A DNA stretch of 64,000 bases. Origin: Paralichthys olivaceus. Its lineage: Eukaryota; Chordata; Actinopteri; Pleuronectiformes; Paralichthyidae. Both the position numbers and the translations under genes were made by a program. Below, piece after piece: positions 1 through 18,600 of this stretch. The stretch is taken from the NCBI RefSeq assembly GCF_024713975.1, contig NC_091113.1:7948501-8012500 (forward strand). Direction: 5' to 3'. Numbering within the stretch: the first letter of the stretch is position 1; the number at the start of each line of letters is the position of its first letter. The notes under the pieces were generated by a model. That model searched no databases and was not told where the DNA came from. It worked only from the letters and a program-made list of their open reading frames with translations.

Positions 1-7143
<7,143 letters not shown>

Positions 7144-7144
7144 T

Positions 7145-7750
7145 CTGGAGGAAAAAGAAAGATCCATGTAATTTTGAGTCGGAGCTGCGTTTTCTCTCCA
7201 TGATCTCATACTCACAATACAACGTGAGCTGACACCACCAGTGAGGCGTATGTCCAGACTCGTCTTTTGGGAAGTCCTTTATTCAATAACTGGGCAAGTC
7301 TCGAAATATAAAAAGCAGCCATGCATTACGATATTTACTTATTTACAGAAAGCACATACCGGTGCAGGGTTTTCCCGTGTTGCTAAACGGTGACGGATCA
7401 AATAACCCGAAATCGCAGTCATGTACTTTAAGATCACAGATAATGACAGATTGGCAGCCACAGCTTATTAGCTTAAATGCTAACTAGCTTTTGGACAACG
7501 CCTCGTTATCGAAACAACCGAAAACAACCTGGCTCGTAATAACGCTTTAGTTAATACTGAATAGTGACATCTTTCTGTTAGCATTAGCTTCAGGCTACAC
7601 AGTGAGAATGTTTGTTATCGTCGGTCTTCTTCTTCTGGTATTTATTGGCAGTTGGCGAACCAGCTCGTAGGCGCATTGCCGCCACCTTGTGGACTGGAGA
7701 GAGATGTAGTTTCTGTCATTTCCACCAGTTCTTATCACACTGATGTGTGT
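7145..7750. promoter_or_regulatory. parg 5' region and putative promoter
   Basis: The minus-strand exon that holds the parg start codon is preceded by a good acceptor (ttcctccag), so at least one non-coding exon must lie upstream in this interval. I could not fix its position. A stretch at about 7638-7700 (ggcagttggcgaaccagct, then tgccgccacc) resembles another at about 27013-27065 and looks like the edge of a dispersed repeat, not promoter DNA. Confidence 0.4.
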
Positions 7751-8125
7751 TTAAAGGTTCAGTGTGTAGAATTTAGTGATATCTAGTGTTGAAGTTACAT
7801 GTTGCAGCTGAACACCCCTCACCTCACCCTCTCCTTCCAAACATGAAAAAGAAACTGTGGAAGCCTTTAATTGTCATAAAAACTCAAAATGTGTTTAGTT
7901 TGTCCAGTCTGGACTAATGTAAAAAACATGGCGGCCTCCGTACAGAGGGTCCCCTCGATGTAAATATAAAGTATTTGAATATAAAGGACCTTTTCTGGGG
8001 TAAAGAAAACTCCAACTCATACAATTTAGATGAAATGAACTTGTGAAAAAATCATGAGAATTATTCTACATTAAATTTGTGCCAATAGTTCCCTTTCACC
8101 TAAATCTTACACACTGGACCTTTAA
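7751..8125. mobile_element. Short non-autonomous DNA transposon (MITE-like) with terminal inverted repeats
   Basis: The left end reads TTAAAGGTTCAGTGTGTAGA and the right end, reverse complemented, reads TTAAAGGTCCAGTGTGTAAG. These are near-perfect inverted repeats of about 26 bp enclosing about 375 bp with no coding capacity. Both ends carry TTAA, which could be a target-site duplication or part of the repeat itself. The interior (gtacagagggtcc, cacctaaatcttacacactgg) matches a family I recognise as common in teleosts. A decayed partial copy of the right end lies at about 20424-20490. It sits in the intergenic space between parg and the kinase gene. I cannot assign the superfamily by eye. Confidence 0.8.
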
Positions 8126-8536
8126 GTGTTAATGAGATGGTTTTCATTTAGTAATTTGATGCTATAAAAACAAGGCGAAACATGATTGAGTCTAGCTCAC
8201 AGCTCCATCCCTCAGTTGTTGCTGCGCAGACTCTGACTCCCAAAGTGGCGGCGTTTGTATCCAGGATATTTAAGTTTCATATCTGGATAGTGGGAGGAAG
8301 TGGAGATGCGTCGTCTATCTTCATATATAGAGTGTGACTTAGATCAATGTGATTTACCACTGAAAATGTATATTCACTCACTAGTTCTTTCAGTAATAAA
8401 GTAATCCAGCAGCTGATCAGTGGAGTAGAGTTTTTTTTCTACACTTGAGGCGGTTGAGGCTAATGTGACAGGATCCTAAGATAAGCCATGACAAAAAAGT
8501 TATTTATGTAAATGATTTATCTTTTGATTTTTCAAG
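8126..8536. other. 3' flank of the HIPK-like kinase gene
   Basis: This is AT-rich DNA downstream of the minus-strand kinase stop codon, presumably its 3' untranslated region and the spacer to the transposon. I see no open frame of note and no clear polyadenylation signal. Confidence 0.4.
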
Positions 8537-10700
8537 TCAATATGGTCTCTTCCTCTTCTGTGATCTGGAGTTGCCATCAGAGCTGGTAGAGGTCCGCTTA
8601 TTTAGGGATGTTTGGCGGGTGGTCTTTGCTCCATCTTTTCCACTGGGAAAGCTCTGATCCTGGCAGTCGCTCATCATGTCCATGCAGGACTTCACACTGA
8701 GAGACAAACCAATGACTCAGCCAAACAACTTCATCTACAAATATCTCATATATTTGTATCTTTATCTGTGAGCACAGAAGAACACAGAGCATCTAAGCAC
8801 ACACTTACTAGGGTCCATTTTTGAATGCGTCCTGAAGGTGGCTCATTGTGATGAATGGATGCTCAAGGATTCCTCGAGGAGTGATTCTCTCAGAGGGATC
8901 CACCTTGAGCATCTGTGTCAACAGGTTGGTGAAGTAGGCCAGGTCATGCTCACTAGCCTCGCCACCTATCTCTGAGGGACCATGACAAATCTTGAATAGG
9001 ATGAGAAAAAAACAAATCAGTAAAAAAATATGAACTTGTCAGCATGTTTGACTTTTAAAAACAAATGTTGAAAGACTCAAAAGATATTTGATACCATTAT
9101 CAGCTCCTCCAGGCAGCTCATCCTTTTGGAGGGTTGAAAAGAATCATCCCTCTCATCCAGTGACTGAAGTTTAAGAAAGACAGGTTAAAGTAAAGACACA
9201 AAAACTTGATGTATAGACAGATAAGTTAACATACTTTGATAACACAGCTGAGTGATGGCCAAATATCGTCGTACCCTAAATATCCAACGTATGGATCCCG
9301 TCTGGTATGAGGGCCAGAAAAAGTAGTGCGCGAACTGTCCAGCTGTCAGTAACTTTTGGTAAGGCTTTCCAATTGTGTGTACAATGTTATTCATCTGTGG
9401 GCATAACACAAAGTAATAATTAGTTACCTTCAAGTTGGCAAAGTGAGCATTGGTGATCAGGCAGTATGTGTGAATTTGTTACTCAAACATATGGATGAAG
9501 TGTCTCTTGTTGGAAAAGAGTCATTGTTTGTGACATTAAAAGATCTTGATGAAAATACTAGAAATTTGATACCTTGTAATGGATTATCTGTCCCTGTTCT
9601 AACCAGATGTGGATTTAAAAATGCAAAAACATCATGACAGAAATGTTTGTTGTGTTTTAAATAGAATACATGTACTGACCTCTTTATATACAGTCTATGG
9701 TACTAACCAAATTGTACTTGTCCTTGACATTGAACAGCAGTTTGCCTCGAAACATTTCTGCAGCAATGCAGCCGAGCGACCACACATCTATGGCCTCGTT
9801 GAATGGAGCTCCCAGCAGGATCTCAGGAGATCTTAGAAGAAGACGAGAAACAATATTACTGTGGTTATAGTTCTATACCAGAATAATACAGCAGACAACA
9901 AATGTCGGACATAAACAGATGTGTTGCCGATTTCTTACCTGTACAACAGGGTCTGGATGGTTGCACCAACATGTTTTGCTGGATTGCTCAGGGCTGAGCC
10001 AAAGTCAATGACTTTGATCCTCAGCGACAAGAGATGTTGCACCATCATGATATTTTGTGGCTTTAAATCTCCGTGAGTGATCCCAGTGCTCTTAAGAAAG
10101 TCCAAGGCTGTGGCAAGCTGAAATCATAATAAAAAAGGTTAATTAAACTCTACTGCAAAGTTCATGTTGTCAAGAAAAATGTATGGCATTGATGGCAGTG
10201 AAAAAACAAAAAGAGAAAATAACACAAACCTGCTGCAGAATCGGTCGGATCTGCATCAAATTCAAAGATTGGGTCGGGCTACTCCTGATGAATTTAAAAA
10301 GCTCAATATCCAGCTTCTCAAACTCGAGACAGTAACATTCCTTATAGGTGAAGGAGTCATTCCATCTCACAATATTGAACCGGTCTGCGTTGAGGTCTTT
10401 AAGTTTGCACAGGTTGATCTCCTGAATGAGATAATAGGAGATGTTACAGGTTTCATGTGAGATGTGATGTTGATTTGTTACAAAGGTCAAACATAAATAG
10501 ACAGAAGTCTGTACCTCCAACTTTGCTGTCCGAATTTGCTCCTTGCTCCTAAAGATTTTCAGAGCAACCATTTCGCTGGTGGTCACCTTCTTACATTCAG
10601 TGACTATGCCAAAGGAGCCACTCCCCAGGTACTTCTGCACCTTGTAAGATGTTGTCGGGGAAAAGATGTCTGTTCCGAGGTCAAATCCGCATTTCATCAT
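8537..10700 (-). CDS. HIPK-like serine/threonine protein kinase (compact, 403 aa)
   Basis: Eight coding exons: 10700-10515, 10421-10230, 10117-9939, 9831-9708, 9394-9275, 9163-9095, 8990-8809 and 8696-8537. Every donor and acceptor is canonical and the phases sum to 404 codons with the stop. Kinase motifs in order: glycine loop GSGSFGIV (26-33), catalytic lysine in VALKIF (Lys48), helix-C Glu63 (start of EINLCKL), catalytic loop HGDLKPQN (141-148), DFG (164-166), YRSPEILLG and DVWSLGCIAAEMF. The insert-like C-lobe and the DLKP..N and SLGC blocks fit the HIPK/DYRK group. The protein is only a kinase domain plus a short tail ending in the basic stretch KRKRPY, a possible nuclear signal; it lacks the long C-terminal region of true HIPKs (about 1,200 aa). 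HRD is HGD and the HIPK STY activation motif is absent (ATI). It is probably one of the expanded fish HIPK-like genes. An acceptor just upstream of the start (about 10709) suggests a non-coding first exon. Confidence 0.88.
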
Positions 10701-10708
10701 TTTCACAC

Positions 10709-12682
10709 CTAGAAAAGAGAGTAGAAAAGACAAAGTTTAGACACAAAACCAAGTGTTGTTACATAGAGCCTGACATCCAGTTTCCATGCACAGAGCAGAG
10801 AAGTTTATGAACAGTTTCAAGCTCAGCGATTCATCTGTCAATTTAATCTGAAAATGTATTTACGCTTCTAGATCCCTTGAATGTTGTGCTGTTAGCCTAA
10901 GCCGAGAAAGCTAAGCTGTTAATAGCTGTTAAGGGTGAACATAACCTGTTAGCAACAATAATGTTATATTTACTAGCATGTTTATTTCAGTGGCATTGTT
11001 TATTGAGAGGATATGTTTGTCATGTCCTCTGCTTCTTCTTAGGCAGGACATAAAAAAATAAAAACTACCAAAACTACTACTTAAATCCAAGATAAATGAC
11101 AGACTGATTAATATTGCTTACTTCTATTACTACTAATATTACTCATGTTACTACACTTATAGTAAACAATCAAAAATGAGCAGACACAACATACTAAGTG
11201 AAAAAATATGAAATTACAACTTTTACAATTGTCAGCTGTAAAATAAAACAATCAACCTACCAGAAGATCAATGTGTCACTGGTGAATCCAATTTCTTCGA
11301 AAAATAAATGTTTTTTTCCAAAAAGAGTCAAGGTTTCGTCAACTTGATGCTGCACCGAGTAGGTTAACTAAACCAACTAGTAATGAAGTGTGTGCATTTA
11401 TGTCTTTAATGAAACTATGATCTTTACTAATTCCATTGATGTCTTTGATCTCTCATTACATTTTCAAATCTTTACTGACAATCATTGTTACGGTGCAATA
11501 AGGCTTCAGATAAATTTAGCCTGTGCTAAGGGTCTGATAAAACAGATATTCAGTTTACTGAGCAAAGTATTTTCCTCTCTTCATATGATGAGCTCTGAAA
11601 TGCACAGTGCTCCCTTTTTTTTGCCAGTTTATTAGGTACACCTGGTTCAAACTAATGCAGGCTAATACAGCAGTCCTGCAGTAAACCTATCCTTCAGGAA
11701 GGTTATAACACTCAGTTTTTGATTAAGCTGTCTCAGTGAGCTGTTGAGTCATCTTTAAGATAGTTTTTATAATTTGTGCTGCAGCTGAGTGGTGTTCCAT
11801 TTTATTATTGTTCACCCCTTTTATATCAGTGGATATAATAAGATGAAAACTGAAACTGCTCAGTGTAATAAAATACAGTTCAACAGTCCCCCGGACTTTG
11901 TATTTGCTTCCATTTATTGGGGGCAGCCTAACCAATGACCAACTAATGGCTAACCCTAACCATAACTCACACTCCTTACCACAAGCTCTTATCAACAAAT
12001 ATGTTTTTGCTGCAAAACAACTTCTCTAAGTTTCCTACACTGTAACAAATAACTGTAGTTTCTACAGTAAAATTGTACAGTAACTTCTTGTTCTGTCAAG
12101 TTTATCTGTATATCGCAATGCATCATGGGTCCAAAAGAATTACAGTAGCTGACAGCATTTTTCCACAATAACACATTGTAAAGTTAAAGGCATGTTGTAT
12201 TCTGACTGTAGATGGTGCATGTTACAGTTAAATACTGTTGATATCGATTGCGTTGCAGAAGGCAGTTTGAAAGAAACTTTACATGAGAGCAAGGGAGCAG
12301 AGGAGCAACAGCATGTCCATCCACTCCATAATACGTAAATTGAATGTTAATTAACTTTGTTGGGATGTCATAATAACATTGTTGAGATCTTAATTAAACC
12401 AATGCTATTGTTTACAGTTACTAAAGTGACAAATCTATAATATTCAAATAACATATATGCTAATGCAGGTGAATCAATGACATTTGTTCATACATCATGA
12501 TGTGTCCTCTGTTACGGCTCCTCCTGCTGGACAGGGGACGTATAGGTATCTGTCTTGGCCACACCCACCAAGATCTAGACGCACCTGTACTGCAGCAGGA
12601 AGCGACAGCTCGGACTTTACTGTCTGTAACATTAATGTAAATCCTACTGGTGTTTCAGCTGCTTCAAACTTTGACCGGGATC
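10709..12682. other. Intergenic region between the kinase and ADAM genes
   Basis: The two genes are divergent, so both promoters should lie here. I see no clear TATA box or CpG-rich block. The interval also contains a dispersed repeat fragment (listed separately). The last 200 bases before the ADAM start are GC-richer and probably form its 5' untranslated region. An upstream in-frame ATG at 12650 exists. Confidence 0.5.
11625..11835. repeat. Dispersed repeat fragment starting with the 'TTTATTAGGTACACCT' motif
   Basis: The stretch starts with agtttattaggtacacct and continues through gcagtcctgcagtaaa, tgagctgttgagtcatcttt and tgttcaccccttttatatca. I recognise this block as a widespread interspersed repeat in fish genomes, present here as a decayed copy without coding potential. 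The family name and its exact ends cannot be fixed without a repeat library. Confidence 0.6.
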
Positions 12683-15600
12683 ATGGTCAGAAAACACATC
12701 TGGATCATCTGCGTCCTGCTGTGTCTTATTTCTGGGATCGACAACAACGGTGAGATTCATGGTTTGAGTTTCACGTTGAGCTGGTGTTTCCTCTTTTCTT
12801 CATACCTGTATATTTTTGGCTTTGGTTATTTTGGAACAATTCTCGTTGATGTTATGAAAGAGGCCCCTACGTATATATATCTCAATTCACCAGTTGAAGA
12901 ATAGCATCTTATTTTTACAGTTTCTCTGTGTTTTCACTTTTCTTCCAGACCTCTCCAGTGAGCTGATCTCTCAACTTGCCAAGTACTCCATTGTAAATCC
13001 GCAGGTGATTCACAGATGGTCCAGGAGCATCAACAGACCGCCACAGCCTGAAGAGGTTGGTAACAAACCCTGATTCAATGATCTTTTTGAACTGCATGTT
13101 ATACGCCTACACTAAGGATACTTCCTTTTCAACCATTTCAGAAAGATGGAGAGGAGAGGATATCGTACGCACTCTCCATAAACAACACACAGCACCTGCT
13201 TCATCTAAAATCCAACAGGTAGCCTGAGCCCACAGCTCTGCCATTATCCTGTTAGAGCCTCAGATCAAATATACCCTCATATTTTTTTTTCTCTTCTTCT
13301 TCTCAGAGACTTCTTACACCCAAACCTTCTTCAGTATGAGGTAGCTGGTGAACACAACTCCTCATTAAAACGACACGTAAGTCAACCCTTGGTCATTCTG
13401 GTTTATTGAGCTGGTTTGAGCATCAACCATTAACCAGTTTTCATGTCCCTTCTCCCCAGGTGCATTGCTATTACCACGGCGAGGTGGAGGGATATGAGGA
13501 TTCAATGGTGGCGCTCAGCACATGCTCTGGCCTCAGGTTTGAATCCCATCTCTCGCTGGTTACTCTGATTCTGTGTTCAGTAGAATGGTATCAGGCTTTT
13601 ATGATTTCAACCTATAAGTTTTCCTTTCAGTCAATATTGATAATTTTCATGATAAATGTCATATTTTACTTTTAAAGACTAAAAGGAAGGTTGGAGATGT
13701 ATATGGTGTATATGGAACCGTTGCTATTGATTAAAATTATATAGTATAATTAATGATATTGTTTTCTATTATATTACAGTTTCATCATTAAGAATATAGG
13801 ACAAGGTGTTGAATATTATAAAGGGGAGTCCTATATTCTAAGTGATATTGTTTAATTGTGTTCTTAAACAGTTCTGTTTGCTGTAATGCATAACACAATT
13901 CATCCCCTGAACATGGTGTGTGTGGAAGAGAAGGTGCTGCACATAGATGCACTGCGTGAATGTGAAAAAAGCTGTAATGTAAATCACTAGGGAAGCACCA
14001 GTCAACACCAGTTTCCCAATTTATTTATGATTTGTTCTCATTCTCCATGTTGTCATACACTGAGAAAAAAAATACTTTTTAAAAATGATTTTATCCGACA
14101 CTCAAGCAACTCAAGTCACACATTGAAAATGGCAAATTTCCATTAACTAAGACAGCTTTTGTTTCCTTCTCAGTCAGACCTAACCGAAGCGAATCGTGTC
14201 CTCCCATGACTCACTGAGTACATTTTGCTTGTAGTCAGATGTTGTATCAAAGCACCACACCCTGGGCCTTAAACATTTTAAAGGTGTCTCCGATCTTTGC
14301 TTCGTCTCTGCAGGGGCGTGATCGTCTTTGGAAACGAGACCTATGGGCTGGAGCCTTTGCCGCAGTCTGAGACCAATGAGCACGTTCTCTACCTGCTGAG
14401 GGACATCAAGTCAGAGCCCGTCATCTGCGGCGTCGTCGACGAGGCGGCATCCACGCAAAGCCACGAGGCCTTTGGCCCAGGTCAATCGTTGACGTCTCTG
14501 CTGCGGGTTGGGCTGCTCAGTTTGTTAACTTAGTAAACTATATTCACTGTTTGAACAGGTTTAAAGTGGATTCGGGCTGAGGCTCTTCTTTACTGTGTGT
14601 TTGTTGTTTTCACAGAGGAAGCGCACCTTACCACAAACCAGTTATGTGGAGTTGGTGCTGGTTGTTGATAATCTCAGGGTGGGTCTGTGTTTACCTGTTT
14701 GTGAATGTGAATGTGTTTTTACCCAACAAATGTTGCAGTTGTTTTCCTATGCAGTGGATTTTATTGCCTAAGAGATCAGCTTGTCTAATATGGCTGAATG
14801 TGGCTGTTTTGACATTATCTTTATTTGGTGTCTTCACTGTATTTACAGTATAATTTCAAGAAAAAGAATGAGACAGCGGTTCGAGAAGAAATGGTGCAAA
14901 TGGCGAATCTACTGGATGGGGTGAGATTTGAATTTGGAAAAACAACTAGGCCAAATAAAGTGAATATCTCTAAAATCACCTGCTTTTCTTTTCTGTTTCA
15001 ATCCAGTATTACAAACACCTGAACATCCGCGTTGTGCTCGTGGGCCTGGAGATCTTTAAGGAGAGTAATCCTTTTAGTGTGGATGGCTCTGCAGGAGACG
15101 TGCTGGGGGGCTTTGTAAAGTGGAGGAAGAATACTCTGATACCAAGGCTCAAGCATGACATTGGTCAACTCATCGTGTGAGTGCTGCCTGTTCTTGTTCT
15201 GTTCTGTCTACTTCTGCTTTTAAAATAACATGACACCATTCGATGACAATGTTTGGTACAAGCTACTTCACTTATCTCTGGTTCTCGTTTCTCAGTGGTC
15301 AGCCCAGCCCATACGGCGGGGGCGTGTTAGGCATGGCCTTCGTGGGCACCGTCTGCTCCGTAGCGACCTCTGGAGGAATCAACGTGGTCAGTTCAACTTC
15401 CTTTTTTAAACTTCTAACACCAGCAGACACTGTGGTGCTTTGACATCATGAGCTTTTGTGTAGAAACTGATACCGTCTGCATTATTCATGGAGGGTTCTA
15501 TTAGTGTGGCTCATTTTCAGAGGCTGTGAATAACAGAAGGATCAAACCAGTAAGACCTGAACAGAGTGACTCAGCTCCATGACGGGGCATCTTATTCTGC

Positions 15601-18600
15601 CTGGTTAGATTCTTTAAATACTCTTGTCTTGGGAGGACAGTGTTTATTGTTCCTGTTTGAAGTCATGCTGGGTGGAGAAATGACTTCCTGATAAACTAAA
15701 AATAAGAACCCCTATGCACAAAATCCAGTGAATCCAATAATCAAAAGGAACTTCCCATCTTTTCATTTCTTACCATCAAATAAAACTTGTTTTTTGATAT
15801 ATATGGTATCCAGTTATCATTCAGAAGCTGTGAATCACATGTAATTCAGAGAGATAAATTAAATAAATCAAGCAAAATGCTGCTTTTCACTTAAAATGCA
15901 CAAGACTCAAAGCCAAAGCTTTTTTTAAATTAGTATTTCAATAATATTGATAAATTACTTGGGTATGCTTTCACAGTACAGCGACAACAACCTGAATTTC
16001 ATCTCCACTGTTGTGGCCCACGAGATGGGACACAACCTGGGCATGGGTCACGACGACAGCCGCTGCAACTGCGATGGAAAAAGTTGCATTATGGGAGCTG
16101 GTGCCAGGTAGAACATCTTCCCCAAAATATGTAGTTGACATGAAATTGAAAAAGTTAAAACCGTATGTACACACAGTACATTGTATATTCTGTGACTTTT
16201 ACAACACCCATATTGTCATGCCAAAGTTTTTCCCCTCCGAAAACTGAAAACTAGCAAATTGTTTAAGTTAAATTTCCCTGTGCTCTTTCTGTATTACTTA
16301 ATGTCAATCATTTTACAAATTAAAACCTGTTTAATGTAGTATTCTGTTATAATGTAGTCAGTTTCGGAGGTAATTCATACTGTACTGAAAACTACTTCAG
16401 TTCATTGAATGGTTTATGAGAAACAAACATGATTGTGTCAAAGATTTAGTTATATGAGGCCTCTCCAAATGGACATTTCCATTCATGTCTGTTCCTGTCA
16501 CCCTGTAGCGGCGCCACCAGCTTCAGCCGCTGCAGTGAACAAGACTTTGAGGGGCTGGTGCTCCGTGGAGGAGGCGTGTGTCTGAGAAACCAGCCCTCGT
16601 CGTCTGATGTGGTCGGTACCGCTGAATGTGGCAACGGTCAGCTCAATAAAGGAGAACAGTGTGACTGTGGAAAACCAGAGGTAGGGAACTGTCCTCCAGA
16701 TAAACTCACACATGCATTACACAAGTTTTTTCTAATACATCACATCGTCATATAATGTAAAGGACAGCAGTTTTTAGATCCGACAGCCAACAAATATTAA
16801 TGTATACAATAATCACTGACAACAATGTAGTTGTTATAGTTGTAATGAGCTGTTGAGAAGGTATTTAGAATTTACTCTTATTTTAAACATGTGTAGGACA
16901 TTTGCAAATGAATGATGTCAGTATTTGAAACCTTTTAATGGAACACAGAAAAGGTCATGTTACAACCTCAATCTTAGAATTAAAAATGTTTGGGTCTTTT
17001 TAAAGTCATGTAATTTACTTTTCATGTCGTTTTAGTGTAGTGGTAAACATAGTTTTGCTCTGTTTCCATTTCATGCAGGAATGCAATAATAAATGCTGTG
17101 ATGCTGCCACTTGCAAATTTACACAAGGGGCCGCCTGCGCTGAGGGAGACTGCTGTGACAACTGTCAGGTCAGCACTGTGCTGGATGAAGTTATGTAGCT
17201 GAGGGCTACAGTGAATTAGAGACTGTAAATTGCTTTTGGGAAAACATTAGGTGCACTTCTAAGAAATAGTTGTATGTAACGGATTTCTGTTGTAGATCAA
17301 AGTTGCTGGAACACCGTGCAGGACTTCTGTCAACACCTGTGACCTTCCTGAATACTGTGGAGGCAACAGTGGGTCCTGTCCCGATGACTTCTACATCATG
17401 GACGGCCTGTCTTGCCAAAACAATGCTGCGTACTGTTACGAAGGCAGATGCCAGACATATGATTATCAGTGCAAATATCTCTTTACACCAGGTACAATAA
17501 ACAATCCCTTACATGTGTAAACCAGTCAAGAATGTATCGCACAGTGGTCACCAAGCCACTGATCAACTTTTCTTCATTAATATTATATAGTATTTCATAT
17601 CTTGGTTTTTATTTCTCTCTGCTGCAGATCCAGCTAAAAAGGCGGCAGATATTTGTTATCATCATGCAAATACTGTAGGAAACGCATTTGGAAACTGTGG
17701 CATCACCAGCAAAGGAGACTACATCAAATGTACTGTAGAGTGAGTACGCTTTTTATAAATGTAAATAATGGATCTCTAATAATTTATTGTCACATCAACA
17801 CAGAACGTAAGAAAGTACTTTGTATTGTAACTTTTAACTAAGTGATGTAACTTAAATTGTCAGTTAAAGGATAAATGTGCTTTTTTTCGTCATATTTAGT
17901 CCATTAACAGCAGTGGCAAATTTCTTTCTACAGAAACTCCATGTGTGGAAAAGTGCAGTGCACTGATGTGAACGCCAACAATCCCCCTCCTGGCGCCCAA
18001 GTCAGCATCCAAATAGTTGACGGTGTATATTGTATAAATGCAGACTTTAACCTCGGCACAGATGTGTTAGATCCTGCCTACGTTAACCCCGGCAGCCCTT
18101 GTGAAAAAGGAAAGGTAAACCGACTCGGGAAGTTATGCAGTTCCACTTATTCTACCTTTGTAAAAGTGGAAAAGATGACGCATAATAACTCATCTTATTT
18201 GTTCTCTTTCAGACCTGCTTGGACTTCAAGTGTGTGAATGCTTCTGCTCTGTTGCCCGACTTGGACTGTGACGCTCAGACCACCTGCAACGGCCGAGGGG
18301 TGAAACTGCATTTACTGTACTTTGTTTACTCGATCACCAGTCGCTAATAACTAGTCTGACTTTGCTGTTGTGATGCTTTCTTCAGGTTTGTAACGACCAA
18401 GGACACTGTCACTGTAACAACGGGTGGGCGCCGCCGAACTGTGACAAGTCAGGACGAGGTGGCAGCATTAACAGTGGTCCAGCTCAGATAGGTGGGTTTA
18501 AAAGGATGAATTCATCTAATCGAGGATCATGTGGCCTTTAGTAATTCTACATCAGGGCTTCATATTGCTCATGTATTAATCAGCAGCAGCAGCAGTTCCC

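Noticed and set aside
14482-14615. A hidden micro-exon to mend the phase break after the donor at 14481
   Set aside because: Using the downstream donor at 14507 mends the frame and yields the expected furin site, so no extra exon is needed.
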